A DNA stretch of 64,000 nucleotides from Lysobacteraceae bacterium (GCA_004297225.1 SCUI01000010.1:558001-622000); one strand, 5' to 3'. Shown: positions 1 to 9,003, counted from the stretch's first letter. The notes: generated from the sequence alone by a model not told the origin. Made by a program: numbers and translations.

Positions 1-63
1 TCGCTGCTCGGCATGGCCTGGTTGCGGATGGTGTTGCCGGCGCGCCCCGGCGGCCGGGGCTGA
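1..63 (+). CDS. C-terminal end of an upstream CDS (partial, ...SLLGMAWLRMVLPARPGGRG*)
   Basis: Open frame from window edge to TGA at 61-63, directly before the next ATG at 67. Confidence 0.4.
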   Translation, partial: SLLGMAWLRMVLPARPGGRG

Positions 64-66
64 GCG

Positions 67-912
67 ATGCGCGCGCTGGTGTTCGGTGGCAGCGGGCAGA
101 TCGGGGCCGCACTGTTGCCGCGCTTGCGCGACAGCGGATGGGAGGTGGTGGCGGTATCGCGGGAAGCGCGTGGCGATGCGCCTGGATTGCGCTGGCTGCG
201 CGGCGACCTGGCTCGTTGCGAAGGTTTGCCGGCGGCTGTCGACGCCATCTTCAGTTGCGGTCCGCTGGACCACTTCGCGCGCTGGTACCAGGACCCACCC
301 GTGCAGGCGCCGCGCGTCGTGGCCTTCGGCTCGACGAGCGTGTCGGTGAAGCAGGATTCCGCGGATCGCGACGAGCGCGATTTGGCGGCGCGGCTCGCGG
401 GCGCCGAGCAGGCGTTGTTCGCCACCGCGGCCGCGCACGGCGCGCAGGCTACGGTGCTGCGGCCGACGCTGGTCTATGGCGCAGGCCGCGACCAGACCAT
501 CGCGCGCATGGCGAGGTTCGCGGCGCGGCGCGGCTGGCTGCCGATTCCTTCCGGCGCGACCGGCTTGCGCCAGCCGGTGCACGTGGACGACCTGGCGGCG
601 GCGGCAATGGCCGTGCTGGACGTCCCGGCCACCCAGGGCCGCGCCTACGCGCTGCCCGGCGGGGAGACGCTGCCGTTCCGGACGATGGTGGCGCGTACCC
701 TGGCGGCGTTGCCCGGCAAGCCGCGCCTCGTCGAATTGCCGTCGCCGGTGTTCGCCATGCTGGCCGCCGGCGCGCGCCTCGCGGGTCGCGGCACCGGCCT
801 GGGGCGCAGCGCCATCGCCAGGTTGCGCGAGGACCTGGTGTTCGACGCCGGTCCTGCGCGCGCGGACTTCGATTACGCGCCGCGCGCGTTCCAACCGCGG
901 CGCGAGGGCTAG
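67..912 (+). CDS. NAD(P)-dependent epimerase/dehydratase (SDR) family protein
   Basis: N-terminal MRALVFGGSGQIGAALLPRL Rossmann motif; 281 aa ORF. Confidence 0.8.
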   Translation: MRALVFGGSGQIGAALLPRLRDSGWEVVAVSREARGDAPGLRWLRGDLARCEGLPAAVDAIFSCGPLDHFARWYQDPPVQAPRVVAFGSTSVSVKQDSADRDERDLAARLAGAEQALFATAAAHGAQATVLRPTLVYGAGRDQTIARMARFAARRGWLPIPSGATGLRQPVHVDDLAAAAMAVLDVPATQGRAYALPGGETLPFRTMVARTLAALPGKPRLVELPSPVFAMLAAGARLAGRGTGLGRSAIARLREDLVFDAGPARADFDYAPRAFQPRREG

Positions 913-1805
913 ATGTCGCGAGCCTGCGGCAGCGGTCGCGACTTCGCCAGTGCGCGCAGCGCGATCAGCAGCACGCCGCCCAGCACCATCGCGCCACCGA
1001 TCCACAGCTGCGGGCCCGGATCGTCGCCGTAGAACAGCAGGCCGAGCACCACCGCGAGCACCGGCGACAGCAACAGCCACGGCGTCACCTGTGCCACCGG
1101 GTGGCGTTGCACCAGCACGTAGTACAGGCCGTGGCCGAGCAGCGACGAACCGATCGCCGAATACGCGGCGCCGCCCCACGCCACCCAGCTCGCGTTGCGC
1201 AGCCCGGCGAAGCCGCCGGGTTCGAGCAGCGCGCTCAGCAGCAGCAACGGCAGCAGCCCGATCACCGCCGTCCAGCCCTGCTGGCTGAACATGTCCAGGC
1301 CGGTGAGCCGCCGCATCAGCACCGTGCCGGTGGCGAGGAAGAACGCCGACACCAGCATCAGCACCAGCGACGCGGGTGCGCGCAGCACCATTGGATCGAA
1401 GCCGATCACCAGCACGCCGGCGAAACTGAGCGCGATCGCCAACGCCGTGCGCCAGGCGAAGCGTTCGCCCAGCCACCACCACGCCAGCAACGCCGCCATC
1501 GGCACATAGCTTTGCATCACGATCGCCGGCGAGGACAGGTTGCCCGCCAGTTGCAGCGCCCAGAAACTGAGGCCGAAGTGGACCACGCCGTTGCACAGCG
1601 CCACCGCGAACAGCAGCGGCCACTGGCCTTGCGCCGGCGGTTTCAGGAACGGCACCAGCAGCAACGCCAGGATCGCCAGCCGCACCGCGGTGAACAGGAA
1701 CGGCGGGATTTCCTGCAGCGCCCAAGCGGACGTGAGGAAGTTGAACGCCCACGCGACGCAGATGACGCCGACCAGCAGCAGGTCGCGGCCCCCGAGGCCG
1801 TGGAC
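909..1805 (-). CDS. EamA/DMT family transporter
   Basis: Hydrophobic repeats; VHGLGGRDLLLVGVICVAWAFNFLTSAWAL start; ORF track start (2192) is too long. Confidence 0.8.
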   Translation of the reverse strand, partial: VHGLGGRDLLLVGVICVAWAFNFLTSAWALQEIPPFLFTAVRLAILALLLVPFLKPPAQGQWPLLFAVALCNGVVHFGLSFWALQLAGNLSSPAIVMQSYVPMAALLAWWWLGERFAWRTALAIALSFAGVLVIGFDPMVLRAPASLVLMLVSAFFLATGTVLMRRLTGLDMFSQQGWTAVIGLLPLLLLSALLEPGGFAGLRNASWVAWGGAAYSAIGSSLLGHGLYYVLVQRHPVAQVTPWLLLSPVLAVVLGLLFYGDDPGPQLWIGGAMVLGGVLLIALRALAKSRPLPQARDI

Positions 1806-1822
1806 GCCGTGCGCCGGCACGG

Positions 1823-2305
1823 CTACCAGGTCCAGCCGAGCTTGCGGTAGAGCTTGGCCAGCACCCAGGCGGGGCCGATCAGCAGGTAGGTGAGGTCGGT
1901 GAGGAAGCTGGGCTTGCGGCCTTCGATGCGGTGGCCGACGAACTGCGCGATCCACGCCAGCACGAATACCGCGATTGCGAGCAGCAGCAGCGACTGCGTG
2001 CCCAGCGCCAGGTGCAGCCAGCGCGTCAGCCACGCCATCGCGACGAACACCACCAGCATGCCGTAGCCGATCCGGCGCGAGGCGCGGAAATAGAACGACC
2101 AGGCGAAGAACATGGCAAGGGCCGCCCAAAGGCCAGGACGGAACAGGGTGCCGAGGACCGGAATGCACCACAGCAGCGCGACCACGCTCCACAGGATCAA
2201 TGGCACCGCGACCACGTGGATGCGCTGGTTGGTTGCGTTGCGATGGTCGCCCGAATAGTGCGCGAACCAGCGGTCGATGCGGCGCTCGCCGGCGGCGGTG
2301 CTCAT
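1823..2305 (-). CDS. DUF962/Mpo1-like membrane protein
   Basis: [45 protein letters not shown]...; typical Mpo1-like pattern. Confidence 0.8.
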   Translation of the reverse strand: MSTAAGERRIDRWFAHYSGDHRNATNQRIHVVAVPLILWSVVALLWCIPVLGTLFRPGLWAALAMFFAWSFYFRASRRIGYGMLVVFVAMAWLTRWLHLALGTQSLLLLAIAVFVLAWIAQFVGHRIEGRKPSFLTDLTYLLIGPAWVLAKLYRKLGWTW

Positions 2306-3204
2306 ACCGAGATCCCCGCCAGCCGCTCCAGCGCCTCGGCGTACTTGGCGCGCGTGCGTTCGATCACCGCGGCGGGCAGCCTCGGCCCCGGCGCGGTCTT
2401 GTCCCAGTCCAGCGTTTCCAGGTAATCGCGCACGTACTGCTTGTCGTAGCTCGGCGGGCTGCTGCCGACGGCGTATTCGTCCGCGGGCCAGTAGCGGGAC
2501 GAATCGGGCGTCAGCATCTCGTCCATCACGTACAGGTGGCCGTCGGCGTCGGTGCCGAACTCGAACTTGGTGTCGGCCAGCAGGATGCCGCGCTCGGCCG
2601 CGTAGTCGCGGGCGAACGCGTACAGGCGCAGGGTCGCGTCGCGCACCTGCTCGGCGAGGTCGGCGCCGACGGTGCGCACCATGGTGTCGAAATCGATGTT
2701 CTCGTCGTGGTCGCCGGCGGCGGCCTTGGTCGAGGGGGTGAAGATCGGCTGGGGCAGCTGTTCGGCCTGGCGCAGGCCGTCGGGCAGGCCGATGCCGCTG
2801 ACCCGGCCGGTGCGCTGGTAATCCTTCCAGCCGCTGCCGATCAGGTAGCCGCGCGCGATCGCCTCCACCGGCACCGGCTTCAGCCGCCGTGCCACCACCG
2901 AGCGCTTCTCGTACAGGGCCGGGTCCACGCCCGGCGGCAGCACGCCGGCGACCTCGATGCCGGTGAGGTGGTTGCGGATGATGTGCGCAGTCTTGCCGAA
3001 CCAGAAGTTGCTGATCTGGCACAGCATCTCGCCCTTGCCGGGGATCGGGTCGGGCAGCACCACGTCGAAGGCGCTGAGGCGGTCGGTCGCGACGATCAGC
3101 AGCCGCGGCTCGCCCTCGCCGGGCAGGTCGTAGACGTCGCGGACCTTGCCGCGATGGCGCAGCGCGAGGCCGGGAAGCTCGGATTGCAGCAGGGTGGTCG
3201 CCAA
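2302..3204 (-). CDS. purC: Phosphoribosylaminoimidazole-succinocarboxamide synthase
   Basis: [56 protein letters not shown]; likely TTG start. Confidence 0.93.
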   Translation of the reverse strand: MATTLLQSELPGLALRHRGKVRDVYDLPGEGEPRLLIVATDRLSAFDVVLPDPIPGKGEMLCQISNFWFGKTAHIIRNHLTGIEVAGVLPPGVDPALYEKRSVVARRLKPVPVEAIARGYLIGSGWKDYQRTGRVSGIGLPDGLRQAEQLPQPIFTPSTKAAAGDHDENIDFDTMVRTVGADLAEQVRDATLRLYAFARDYAAERGILLADTKFEFGTDADGHLYVMDEMLTPDSSRYWPADEYAVGSSPPSYDKQYVRDYLETLDWDKTAPGPRLPAAVIERTRAKYAEALERLAGISV

Positions 3205-3283
3205 GCGGGTGCCCTGGTGGAGTGCCCTGGTAGAGCGGGCCGGCCAGTGTAGGGCTTCCGGCGCCTGCGGGTACACTGGCGCC

Positions 3284-3967
3284 ATGCCGACACGCCCGCA
3301 ACCGACCGTCATCGCGCCCTCGATCCTGTCCGCCGATTTCGCCCGGCTCGGCGAGGAGGTCGACGCGGTGCTGGCGGCCGGCGCCGACTGGGTGCATTTC
3401 GACGTGATGGACAACCATTACGTGCCGAACCTGACGATCGGGCCGATGGTGTGCGAGGCGCTGCGCAAGCACGGGATCACCGCGCCGATCGACGTGCACC
3501 TGATGGTCGAGCCGGTGGATCGCCTGGTCCCGGATTTCGCCAGGGCGGGCGCGACCGAGATCAGTTTCCATCCCGAAGCCAGCCGCCACGTGCACCGCAC
3601 CATCCAGCTGATCAAGGCCAGCGGTTGCCGCGCCGGGCTGGTGCTGAACCCGGCGACGCCGGTGGACGTGCTGGACTGGGTGCTCGAGGAACTTGACCAC
3701 GTGCTGCTGATGTCGGTCAATCCCGGCTTCGGCGGGCAGTCGTTCATCCCTTCGGCGCTGGACAAGCTGCGCCTGGTGCGGGGCATGATCGACCGCAGCG
3801 GCAAGCCGATCCGGCTGGAGATCGACGGCGGCGTGAAGCCCGGCAACATCGGCGAGATCGCCGCCGCCGGCGCCGACACCTTCGTCGCCGGCAGCGCGAT
3901 CTTCAGCCAGCCCGACTACGCAGCGGTGATCCGCGAAATGCGCGCCGCGGTGGATGCCGCCCGCTGA
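3284..3967 (+). CDS. rpe: Ribulose-phosphate 3-epimerase
   Basis: [16 protein letters not shown]...[17 protein letters not shown]...[11 protein letters not shown]. Confidence 0.95.
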   Translation: MPTRPQPTVIAPSILSADFARLGEEVDAVLAAGADWVHFDVMDNHYVPNLTIGPMVCEALRKHGITAPIDVHLMVEPVDRLVPDFARAGATEISFHPEASRHVHRTIQLIKASGCRAGLVLNPATPVDVLDWVLEELDHVLLMSVNPGFGGQSFIPSALDKLRLVRGMIDRSGKPIRLEIDGGVKPGNIGEIAAAGADTFVAGSAIFSQPDYAAVIREMRAAVDAAR

Positions 3968-3997
3968 AAGAAAAAGCGATTATATACTTGACAAACC

Positions 3998-4021
3998 ACG
4001 TATCGCCCCATCGCGATACGT
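3998..4021. promoter_or_regulatory. Inverted repeat ACGTATCGC-N6-GCGATACGT (operator-like)
   Basis: Perfect 9-bp arms read directly; TTGACA at 3988-3993 immediately upstream. Confidence 0.5.
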
Positions 4022-4038
4022 AGACAAATTAGACAAAT
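4021..4038. repeat. Tandem direct repeat TAGACAAAT x2
   Basis: TAGACAAATTAGACAAAT read directly. Confidence 0.6.
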
Positions 4039-4127
4039 CTGCCACTGTCTGCGGATTGACTTGACGGCGGAATGTGACGGGTGTACGGTTTGTCTGCCTC
4101 CAGACCCAAAGGAGGCGGAGACCGCCC

Positions 4128-4910
4128 ATGAATAGTCAGACCGCCGCCGCCACCGATACCGCCAAAGAAGAGCGCGGCCGGAGCTCCATCGAGTTCACCT
4201 ATTCGGCCTTGGACGACTCGGCTGAGTTGATCGAAACCGTGCGCGCGGTCGGCGGCATCGGCTGCAGTCTCGAAGCGCTGGCTGCCAAGTTGGACATGTC
4301 GGCCACTAGTGGCGGTTTCCGGCAGAAGGTGTACAGCGCCCGCACCTTCGGCCTCTGCGATCTTTCTCGTGGGCAAGTGACACTGACAGACCTCGGGCTT
4401 CGCGTCATCGATCCCCCCCATATGAAGGCTGCTCGGGTTGAGGCTTTCCTTGGCGTTTCCCTGTATCGCCAAATGTATGAACAGCTAAAGGGGCAGCAGT
4501 TGCCGCCGATCGCAGCCCTTGATCGGATGATGTTGACGGCTGGAGTGGCCCCCAAGCAAAAGGAACGGGCTCGCCAAGTCTTTATTCGATCCGCCAAATT
4601 CGCTGGCTTCTTCGATATTCATGCAGATCGCTTGGTAAAGCCCGAGATTCGCGATTCCGGCATGGCCTCCGAAAGGGAGCAGCAAAAGCCTGACGACAGC
4701 GCTGTGGCGCCGGCGCCCATGCCGCGAGTCTTCTACGGCGGTGGCGGCGGCGACGGTAGCGACGGCATCCACCCAGCAATCCTAGGACTGCTGCGCGATC
4801 TGCCCCAGGCCGGGATAGAACTTTCAAGCAAGCGACGTAAAGCGCTCGTGGCGGCGTTCACGTCGGCTATCGACTTCATCTACCCCGAACCTGAAGGGCA
4901 TGTGCCGTGA
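4128..4910 (+). CDS. Hypothetical protein; winged-helix/DUF5343-like architecture suspected
   Basis: RBS AAAGGAGG upstream; 260 aa; TTGACG-N17-TACGGT promoter candidate at 4061-4089. Confidence 0.65.
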   Translation: MNSQTAAATDTAKEERGRSSIEFTYSALDDSAELIETVRAVGGIGCSLEALAAKLDMSATSGGFRQKVYSARTFGLCDLSRGQVTLTDLGLRVIDPPHMKAARVEAFLGVSLYRQMYEQLKGQQLPPIAALDRMMLTAGVAPKQKERARQVFIRSAKFAGFFDIHADRLVKPEIRDSGMASEREQQKPDDSAVAPAPMPRVFYGGGGGDGSDGIHPAILGLLRDLPQAGIELSSKRRKALVAAFTSAIDFIYPEPEGHVP

Positions 4911-5051
4911 GGAGATAGCGAGCCTTCGCACACTGCCCACCGCTGAGTGACCGGGCATCCCGTGTGCATAGGCCAGAAACGAAGCGGCCCCGGACTGGTC
5001 AGAGTCCGAGGCCGCGTGGGAAGCAAGTCGCTCACCCTGTTACTTCGATGT

Positions 5052-5137
5052 GCCCGTGTGGCGAAACTGGTAGACGCAGCGGACTTTAAATCCGAAGCTG
5101 TGAGAGGCAATTGCGGGTTCGAGTCCCGCCACGGGCA
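5052..5137 (+). tRNA. tRNA-Leu (anticodon TAA)
   Basis: GCCCGTG...CACGGGC acceptor stem, ACTTTAAAT anticodon loop, long variable arm, GGTTCGAGTCC T-arm; CCA not encoded. Confidence 0.93.
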
Positions 5138-5201
5138 CTGCCTAAAAATAGCAAATTTCAGCCCTAAGCGCTACCCCGCGCCCTAGGCGCGGAGAAGCGG
5201 T

Positions 5202-5789
5202 ATGGCTACGGCGACGACTGGCCCGTGGTGGGCTGACCATACGCAGGAGGCAACGACCTTCTCGGTCCGCCACCTCCACCCGACCTTCACGGACTACTGT
5301 ATTCCCGCGATTGCTGCGACGAAGAGTAAGCCTGGACGCGAGGCCATCAAGGTCAAGCTGCGCATCTCCTACTCGCATCACTGTTTCACGCGAGACTTGG
5401 AGGGCACCCCTGGGGCCGACCCGGACCATTACTACAACTGCAGTAAGCGCCCGAAAGAAAAGCGCGTCTTCTGCCCGCATCGTTGGAATGAAAGCCATGC
5501 TCTTCCGGGCATTCTATCCGGCCTCAACAAGTGTTACTTCGCGCCCAAGACGAAGAAGAATAAGGAAGAAAATTTTTTCATCTGGCGCAACCCGTCGAAC
5601 CCAGCGCTAGGCGAATACTTCGTGTTCTTCAAGCTAAAGTTGCACAAGAACGGGTTTATCGACCTTGTGGTGCAGAGCGCTTATCCGCGCACGGATGGCG
5701 AACGTCTCAAGAACTCTGGCCCGACTACGCTGCAAACGCTGATCGCGAATATGGTAGGCGGGAAGAAGACCTTCAATCCCAACCGCTAA
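5202..5789 (+). CDS. Hypothetical protein with conserved-looking His/Cys residues
   Basis: 195 aa ORF with GGAGAAGCGG upstream, followed by a terminator-like hairpin; lower GC than neighbours. Confidence 0.6.
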   Translation: MATATTGPWWADHTQEATTFSVRHLHPTFTDYCIPAIAATKSKPGREAIKVKLRISYSHHCFTRDLEGTPGADPDHYYNCSKRPKEKRVFCPHRWNESHALPGILSGLNKCYFAPKTKKNKEENFFIWRNPSNPALGEYFVFFKLKLHKNGFIDLVVQSAYPRTDGERLKNSGPTTLQTLIANMVGGKKTFNPNR

Positions 5790-5792
5790 AAA

Positions 5793-5819
5793 CAAGAAAC
5801 CCGCCGAAGCGGGTTCTTG
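5793..5819 (+). terminator. Hairpin CAAGAAACCCGC-cgaa-GCGGGTTCTTG
   Basis: Near-perfect stem (one bulge) directly after ORF stop; no strong T tract. Confidence 0.5.
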
Positions 5820-6039
5820 CGAAGCGTGATGTATCTAACCGGAGACTCTTGGTTATTCCACTCTGGGTGGAACCCTTGCGGGTGGTAGACCTATCTTGAA
5901 CCGGCTCGAGGGGTCCGTAGTCGCTCATGGCGACAGGGGGAATCATCCATGCTATTGACCGCCCCGTCAATAGCCTTGCTAATGAAATCTTATTTCGATC
6001 GAAAAGTCGCAACTGTTTGATTATTAAGCAAATTGCGAC

Positions 6040-6189
6040 TCATTTCTTCTTCACTTTCTTAACCTCGTTCCCGGCCCTTGGAGTCCGCTTCGGATCCGGC
6101 GGAGTCTCCAGCATTCGACGCAACACGTCGTCGAGCTCCTGGGCCCTTGCCTTGGGGGCTGCGGGGAGCTTCACAAGTCGCTTAGCCAC
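6040..6189 (-). CDS. Short 49-aa basic protein (VAKRLVKLPAAPKARAQELDDVLRRMLETPPDPKRTPRAGNEVKKVKKK), GTG start overlapping transposase stop
   Basis: Manual reverse translation; not in supplied ORF list; overlaps the TAA of the transposase fragment. Confidence 0.5.
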   Translation of the reverse strand: MAKRLVKLPAAPKARAQELDDVLRRMLETPPDPKRTPRAGNEVKKVKKK

Positions 6190-6304
6190 AGTAGGTAAGT
6201 CGCATTCCTGCAATCGATTGCAAGAGCATATCGCTACGCTCCCGGTCCGTCGTCTTGCGATGATTCCAACGGAAGTCGAACTCCGTCACATCCCGCTGAA
6301 GATG
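6182..6304 (-). pseudogene. C-terminal fragment of ISXO2-like (IS1595-family) transposase
   Basis: ...HLQRDVTEFDFRWNHRKTTDRERSDMLLQSIAGMRLTYCG* matches the usual C-terminal EFDFRxNxR...RLTY signature; no upstream transposase domain. Confidence 0.7.
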
Positions 6305-6310
6305 CTGCCA

Positions 6311-6345
6311 AAGAAAAAGGCCGGCGCACTCGCCGAGCGCCGGCC
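6311..6345 (-). terminator. Rho-independent terminator, minus strand
   Basis: Minus strand GGCCGGCGC-N9-GCGCCGGCC followed by TTTTTCTT. Confidence 0.65.
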
Positions 6346-6469
6346 CTTGGGAAATGGGAGCGTCCTGCTCCGTCTTTCGTCCCTGCGATGGCCTTCGATT
6401 TTCCCGATGGACGATGACGGGAACGTGACCGTGCCGCGGGACCGGACGCGCGTGGTGCCTCGCGTCCGA

Positions 6470-6498
6470 TTGCCGGCCGCGCATCGCCCGGCTACAGT
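6470..6498 (+). promoter_or_regulatory. Candidate trp promoter TTGCCG-N17-TACAGT
   Basis: -35-like 6470-6475 and -10-like 6493-6498, 7 nt before ATG at 6506. Confidence 0.5.
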
Positions 6499-6505
6499 GG
6501 CGCCC

Positions 6506-6664
6506 ATGCATCCCGGGATCCGCCCGCTGTCCTTCCCTGCCGACGCCGGTTGGCGATGGTGGCCTGTCGCCACCGTTGCCCCCGCCTGCCCGTCGCCCAA
6601 GGAAGCCCCGCGTGAGCCTGCCAGACCCGCAAGACCGCACCGCGCCACCGGCGCCAGCTGCTGA
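6506..6664 (+). CDS. Candidate trp operon leader peptide MHPGIRPLSFPADAGWRWWPVATVAPACPSPKEA...
   Basis: W-R-W-W codons 16-19 (6551-6562); ORF overlaps trpE start; adjacent promoter-like element. Confidence 0.5.
   Translation: MHPGIRPLSFPADAGWRWWPVATVAPACPSPKEAPREPARPARPHRATGASC
6552..6580 (+). promoter_or_regulatory. Hairpin spanning the Trp codons of the leader ORF
   Basis: GGCGAUGGUGGC-cuguc-GCCACCGUUGCC, 12 pairs including two G-U wobbles. Confidence 0.55.
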
Positions 6665-8132
6665 CCCCCAGGACCTTTTCGATGCGCCGCGCAAGCGGCT
6701 GCGTCCGCTCGTGCGCGAAGTCGCCTCCGACCTCGACACGCCACTGTCGGTCTACCTGAAGCTCGCCGACGGCCCGTACACCTACCTGTTCGAATCGGTC
6801 GAGGGCGGCGAACGCTTCGGCCGCTACTCGATCATCGGCCTGCCGGCCACGCGCGTGTACGCCTTCGCCGGGCACACCCTGTACGCCACCGAGCACGGCG
6901 AGCTGGTCGAGGCGCGCGAGGTCGCCGATCCATTCGCCGAGGTCGAACGCCTGCGCGCCATGCACGAGGTGGAAAGGATCGAGGGCCTGCCGGGCTTCAC
7001 CGGCGGCCTGGTCGGCTGGTTCGGCTTCGAATGCGTGCAATTCCTGGAACCGCGGTTGCGCGAAGCGGGCGGCGAGCGCCACGACGAACTCGGCACGCCC
7101 GACATCCTGCTGATGCTCAGCACCGAGCTGGCCGTGTTCGACAACCTCAAGGGCCGGCTGTACCTGGTGGTGCACGCCGATCCCGACGAACCGCAGGCGA
7201 TCGCCCGCGCCAACCGCAGGCTCGACGAGCTGGTCCACCGCCTGCGCCACGGCGGCGCCGGCTATCCGCAGCTGTTGCAGCCGCAGGTGCTCGACGAGGG
7301 GCACTTCACCTCCGGCTTCACCCGCGAGGGCTTCATCGAAGCGGTCGAGCAGGCCAGGCGCTACATCGCCGCCGGCGACGTCTTCCAGGTGGTGCTCTCG
7401 CAGCGCCTGTCGGTACCGTTCCATGCGCGCCCGCTCGACGTCTACCGCGCGCTGCGGGCGTTGAATCCATCGCCCTACATGTATTTCCTGGATGTCGGCG
7501 GGACGCAGGTGGTCGGCAGCTCGCCGGAGATCCTGGCGCGGCTGCGCGACGGCGAGGTGACGGTGCGCCCGATCGCCGGCACGCGCCCGCGTGGCGCGAC
7601 AGCGGCCGAAGACGCGGCCATGGAGGCCGAGCTGCTGGCCGATCCGAAGGAGCGCGCCGAACACCTGATGCTGATCGACCTGGCGCGCAACGATGTCGGC
7701 CGCATCGCCGAGCCGGGCACGGTCGCGGTGGGCGAGCGCTTCGGCGTGGAGCGCTACAGCCACGTCATGCACCTGGTCAGCGAAGTCACCGGCCGGCTGC
7801 GCGCGGGCCTGTCCTATGCCGACGTGCTGCGGGCGACGTTTCCCGCCGGCACCGTCAGCGGCGCGCCGAAGATCCGCGCGCTGGAACTGATCCGCGCGCT
7901 GGAACCGATGAAGCGCAACGTCTACGCCGGCGCCATCGGTTACCTGGGCTGGAACGGCGACGCCGACACCGCCATCGCCATCCGCACCGCGGTGGTCCAG
8001 GACGGCCAGCTGCACGTGCAGGCCGGCGCCGGCATCGTCCACGACTCCGACCCCGCCCGGGAGTGGGAGGAAACCATGAACAAGGGCCGCGCGCTGTTCC
8101 GGGCGGTGGCCGAAGCGGCGCGGGGGCTGTAG
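6612..8132 (+). CDS. trpE: Anthranilate synthase component I
   Basis: GRYSIIGLPA, VVLSQRLSVPF, GSSPEILARL, PIAGTRPRG, AGTVSGAPKIRALELI; GTG start with AAGGA RBS. Confidence 0.95.
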   Translation: MSLPDPQDRTAPPAPAADPQDLFDAPRKRLRPLVREVASDLDTPLSVYLKLADGPYTYLFESVEGGERFGRYSIIGLPATRVYAFAGHTLYATEHGELVEAREVADPFAEVERLRAMHEVERIEGLPGFTGGLVGWFGFECVQFLEPRLREAGGERHDELGTPDILLMLSTELAVFDNLKGRLYLVVHADPDEPQAIARANRRLDELVHRLRHGGAGYPQLLQPQVLDEGHFTSGFTREGFIEAVEQARRYIAAGDVFQVVLSQRLSVPFHARPLDVYRALRALNPSPYMYFLDVGGTQVVGSSPEILARLRDGEVTVRPIAGTRPRGATAAEDAAMEAELLADPKERAEHLMLIDLARNDVGRIAEPGTVAVGERFGVERYSHVMHLVSEVTGRLRAGLSYADVLRATFPAGTVSGAPKIRALELIRALEPMKRNVYAGAIGYLGWNGDADTAIAIRTAVVQDGQLHVQAGAGIVHDSDPAREWEETMNKGRALFRAVAEAARGL

Positions 8133-8253
8133 GCGCGAATGATCACGAATGCTGAACGTTTGCCTTCACGCGAAACGTCGTCTTCACGGGCCGCTTCGTT
8201 CAATCGTCCGGGACGCGCAGTGGCTGCGCGAATTTCCGCCCGGGAGGGATTGC

Positions 8254-9003
8254 ATGCAGGTGGTCGACGCCAATCTGGTTCGTTCGCGTTTCTCGCTGGG
8301 CGGGCACCCGCAGGTGGTCGAAATGATCTGCCCGCACTGCCTGCGGGAAGCGACCTTCAACATCCGCCGCTGGACCGAGCACGCCGGCCGCATCGCCGCG
8401 ACGGAGACGCCGTGTCCGCGTTGCAACATCGACGTCCTGTTCATGAACCTGGTGTCCACGGTGGACTCGCCGGGCGAGACCACGCTCTACGCGCATCCCG
8501 ATCCGGTCGGGCGCACGCCGATGGAAGGCACGCACTACCTGGAAAGCCTGTCGGCGCCGCTGGGCCGCACCTACGACATGGCCCTGAAGCACTACAACCA
8601 GGGCGACTGGGGCAGCGCGGCACTGCTGGTCCGGCACCTGCTGGAAGGCCTGGCCACGCGCCTGCTGACCGACACCTATCCGGAAGCGCCGCTGCCGCGG
8701 CAGCTGGAGACGCTGACCAAGGGCGTGGACCTGCATGCGCCGCTGGAGGACATCGCCGACATGCTGGCGCCCGAGGGTGTGTTCGGCAAGCAACTGCAGG
8801 ATCCGACCAGCATCGGCCAGAACGCGGCCGAGCAGATGCTGGAACTGACCGAGCAGCTGCTGTCCTACATGGTGGTGCTGCCGGGCGCGATGGCCGAGCT
8901 GAAGGACCGCATCGCCACCGCGCCGGTACCGCTGCGCCGCGGCATCGGCATGCCGACGCCGACCGCGGTGCCGACGCCGACGTTCTCCGCCACCGCGGGC
9001 TGA
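8254..9003 (+). CDS. Hypothetical protein with two CxxC knuckles, DUF4145-like
   Basis: [14 protein letters not shown]...[14 protein letters not shown]...; located between trpE and trpG. Confidence 0.65.
   Translation: MQVVDANLVRSRFSLGGHPQVVEMICPHCLREATFNIRRWTEHAGRIAATETPCPRCNIDVLFMNLVSTVDSPGETTLYAHPDPVGRTPMEGTHYLESLSAPLGRTYDMALKHYNQGDWGSAALLVRHLLEGLATRLLTDTYPEAPLPRQLETLTKGVDLHAPLEDIADMLAPEGVFGKQLQDPTSIGQNAAEQMLELTEQLLSYMVVLPGAMAELKDRIATAPVPLRRGIGMPTPTAVPTPTFSATAG

Noticed and set aside
138-1850. 570-aa plus-strand ORF across the SDR and EamA genes
   Set aside because: Composition is Arg/His/Gln-rich frame shadow; conflicts with two recognisable proteins
5052-5137. Complete integrative element at tRNA-Leu
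   Set aside because: No integrase gene and no duplicated tRNA 3' end found in the window; kept only as a possible remnant
6576-6611. TTG start for trpE at 6576 given by the ORF track
   Set aside because: GTG at 6612 has a well-spaced AAGGA RBS; the upstream extension overlaps the leader hairpin and is Pro/Arg-rich
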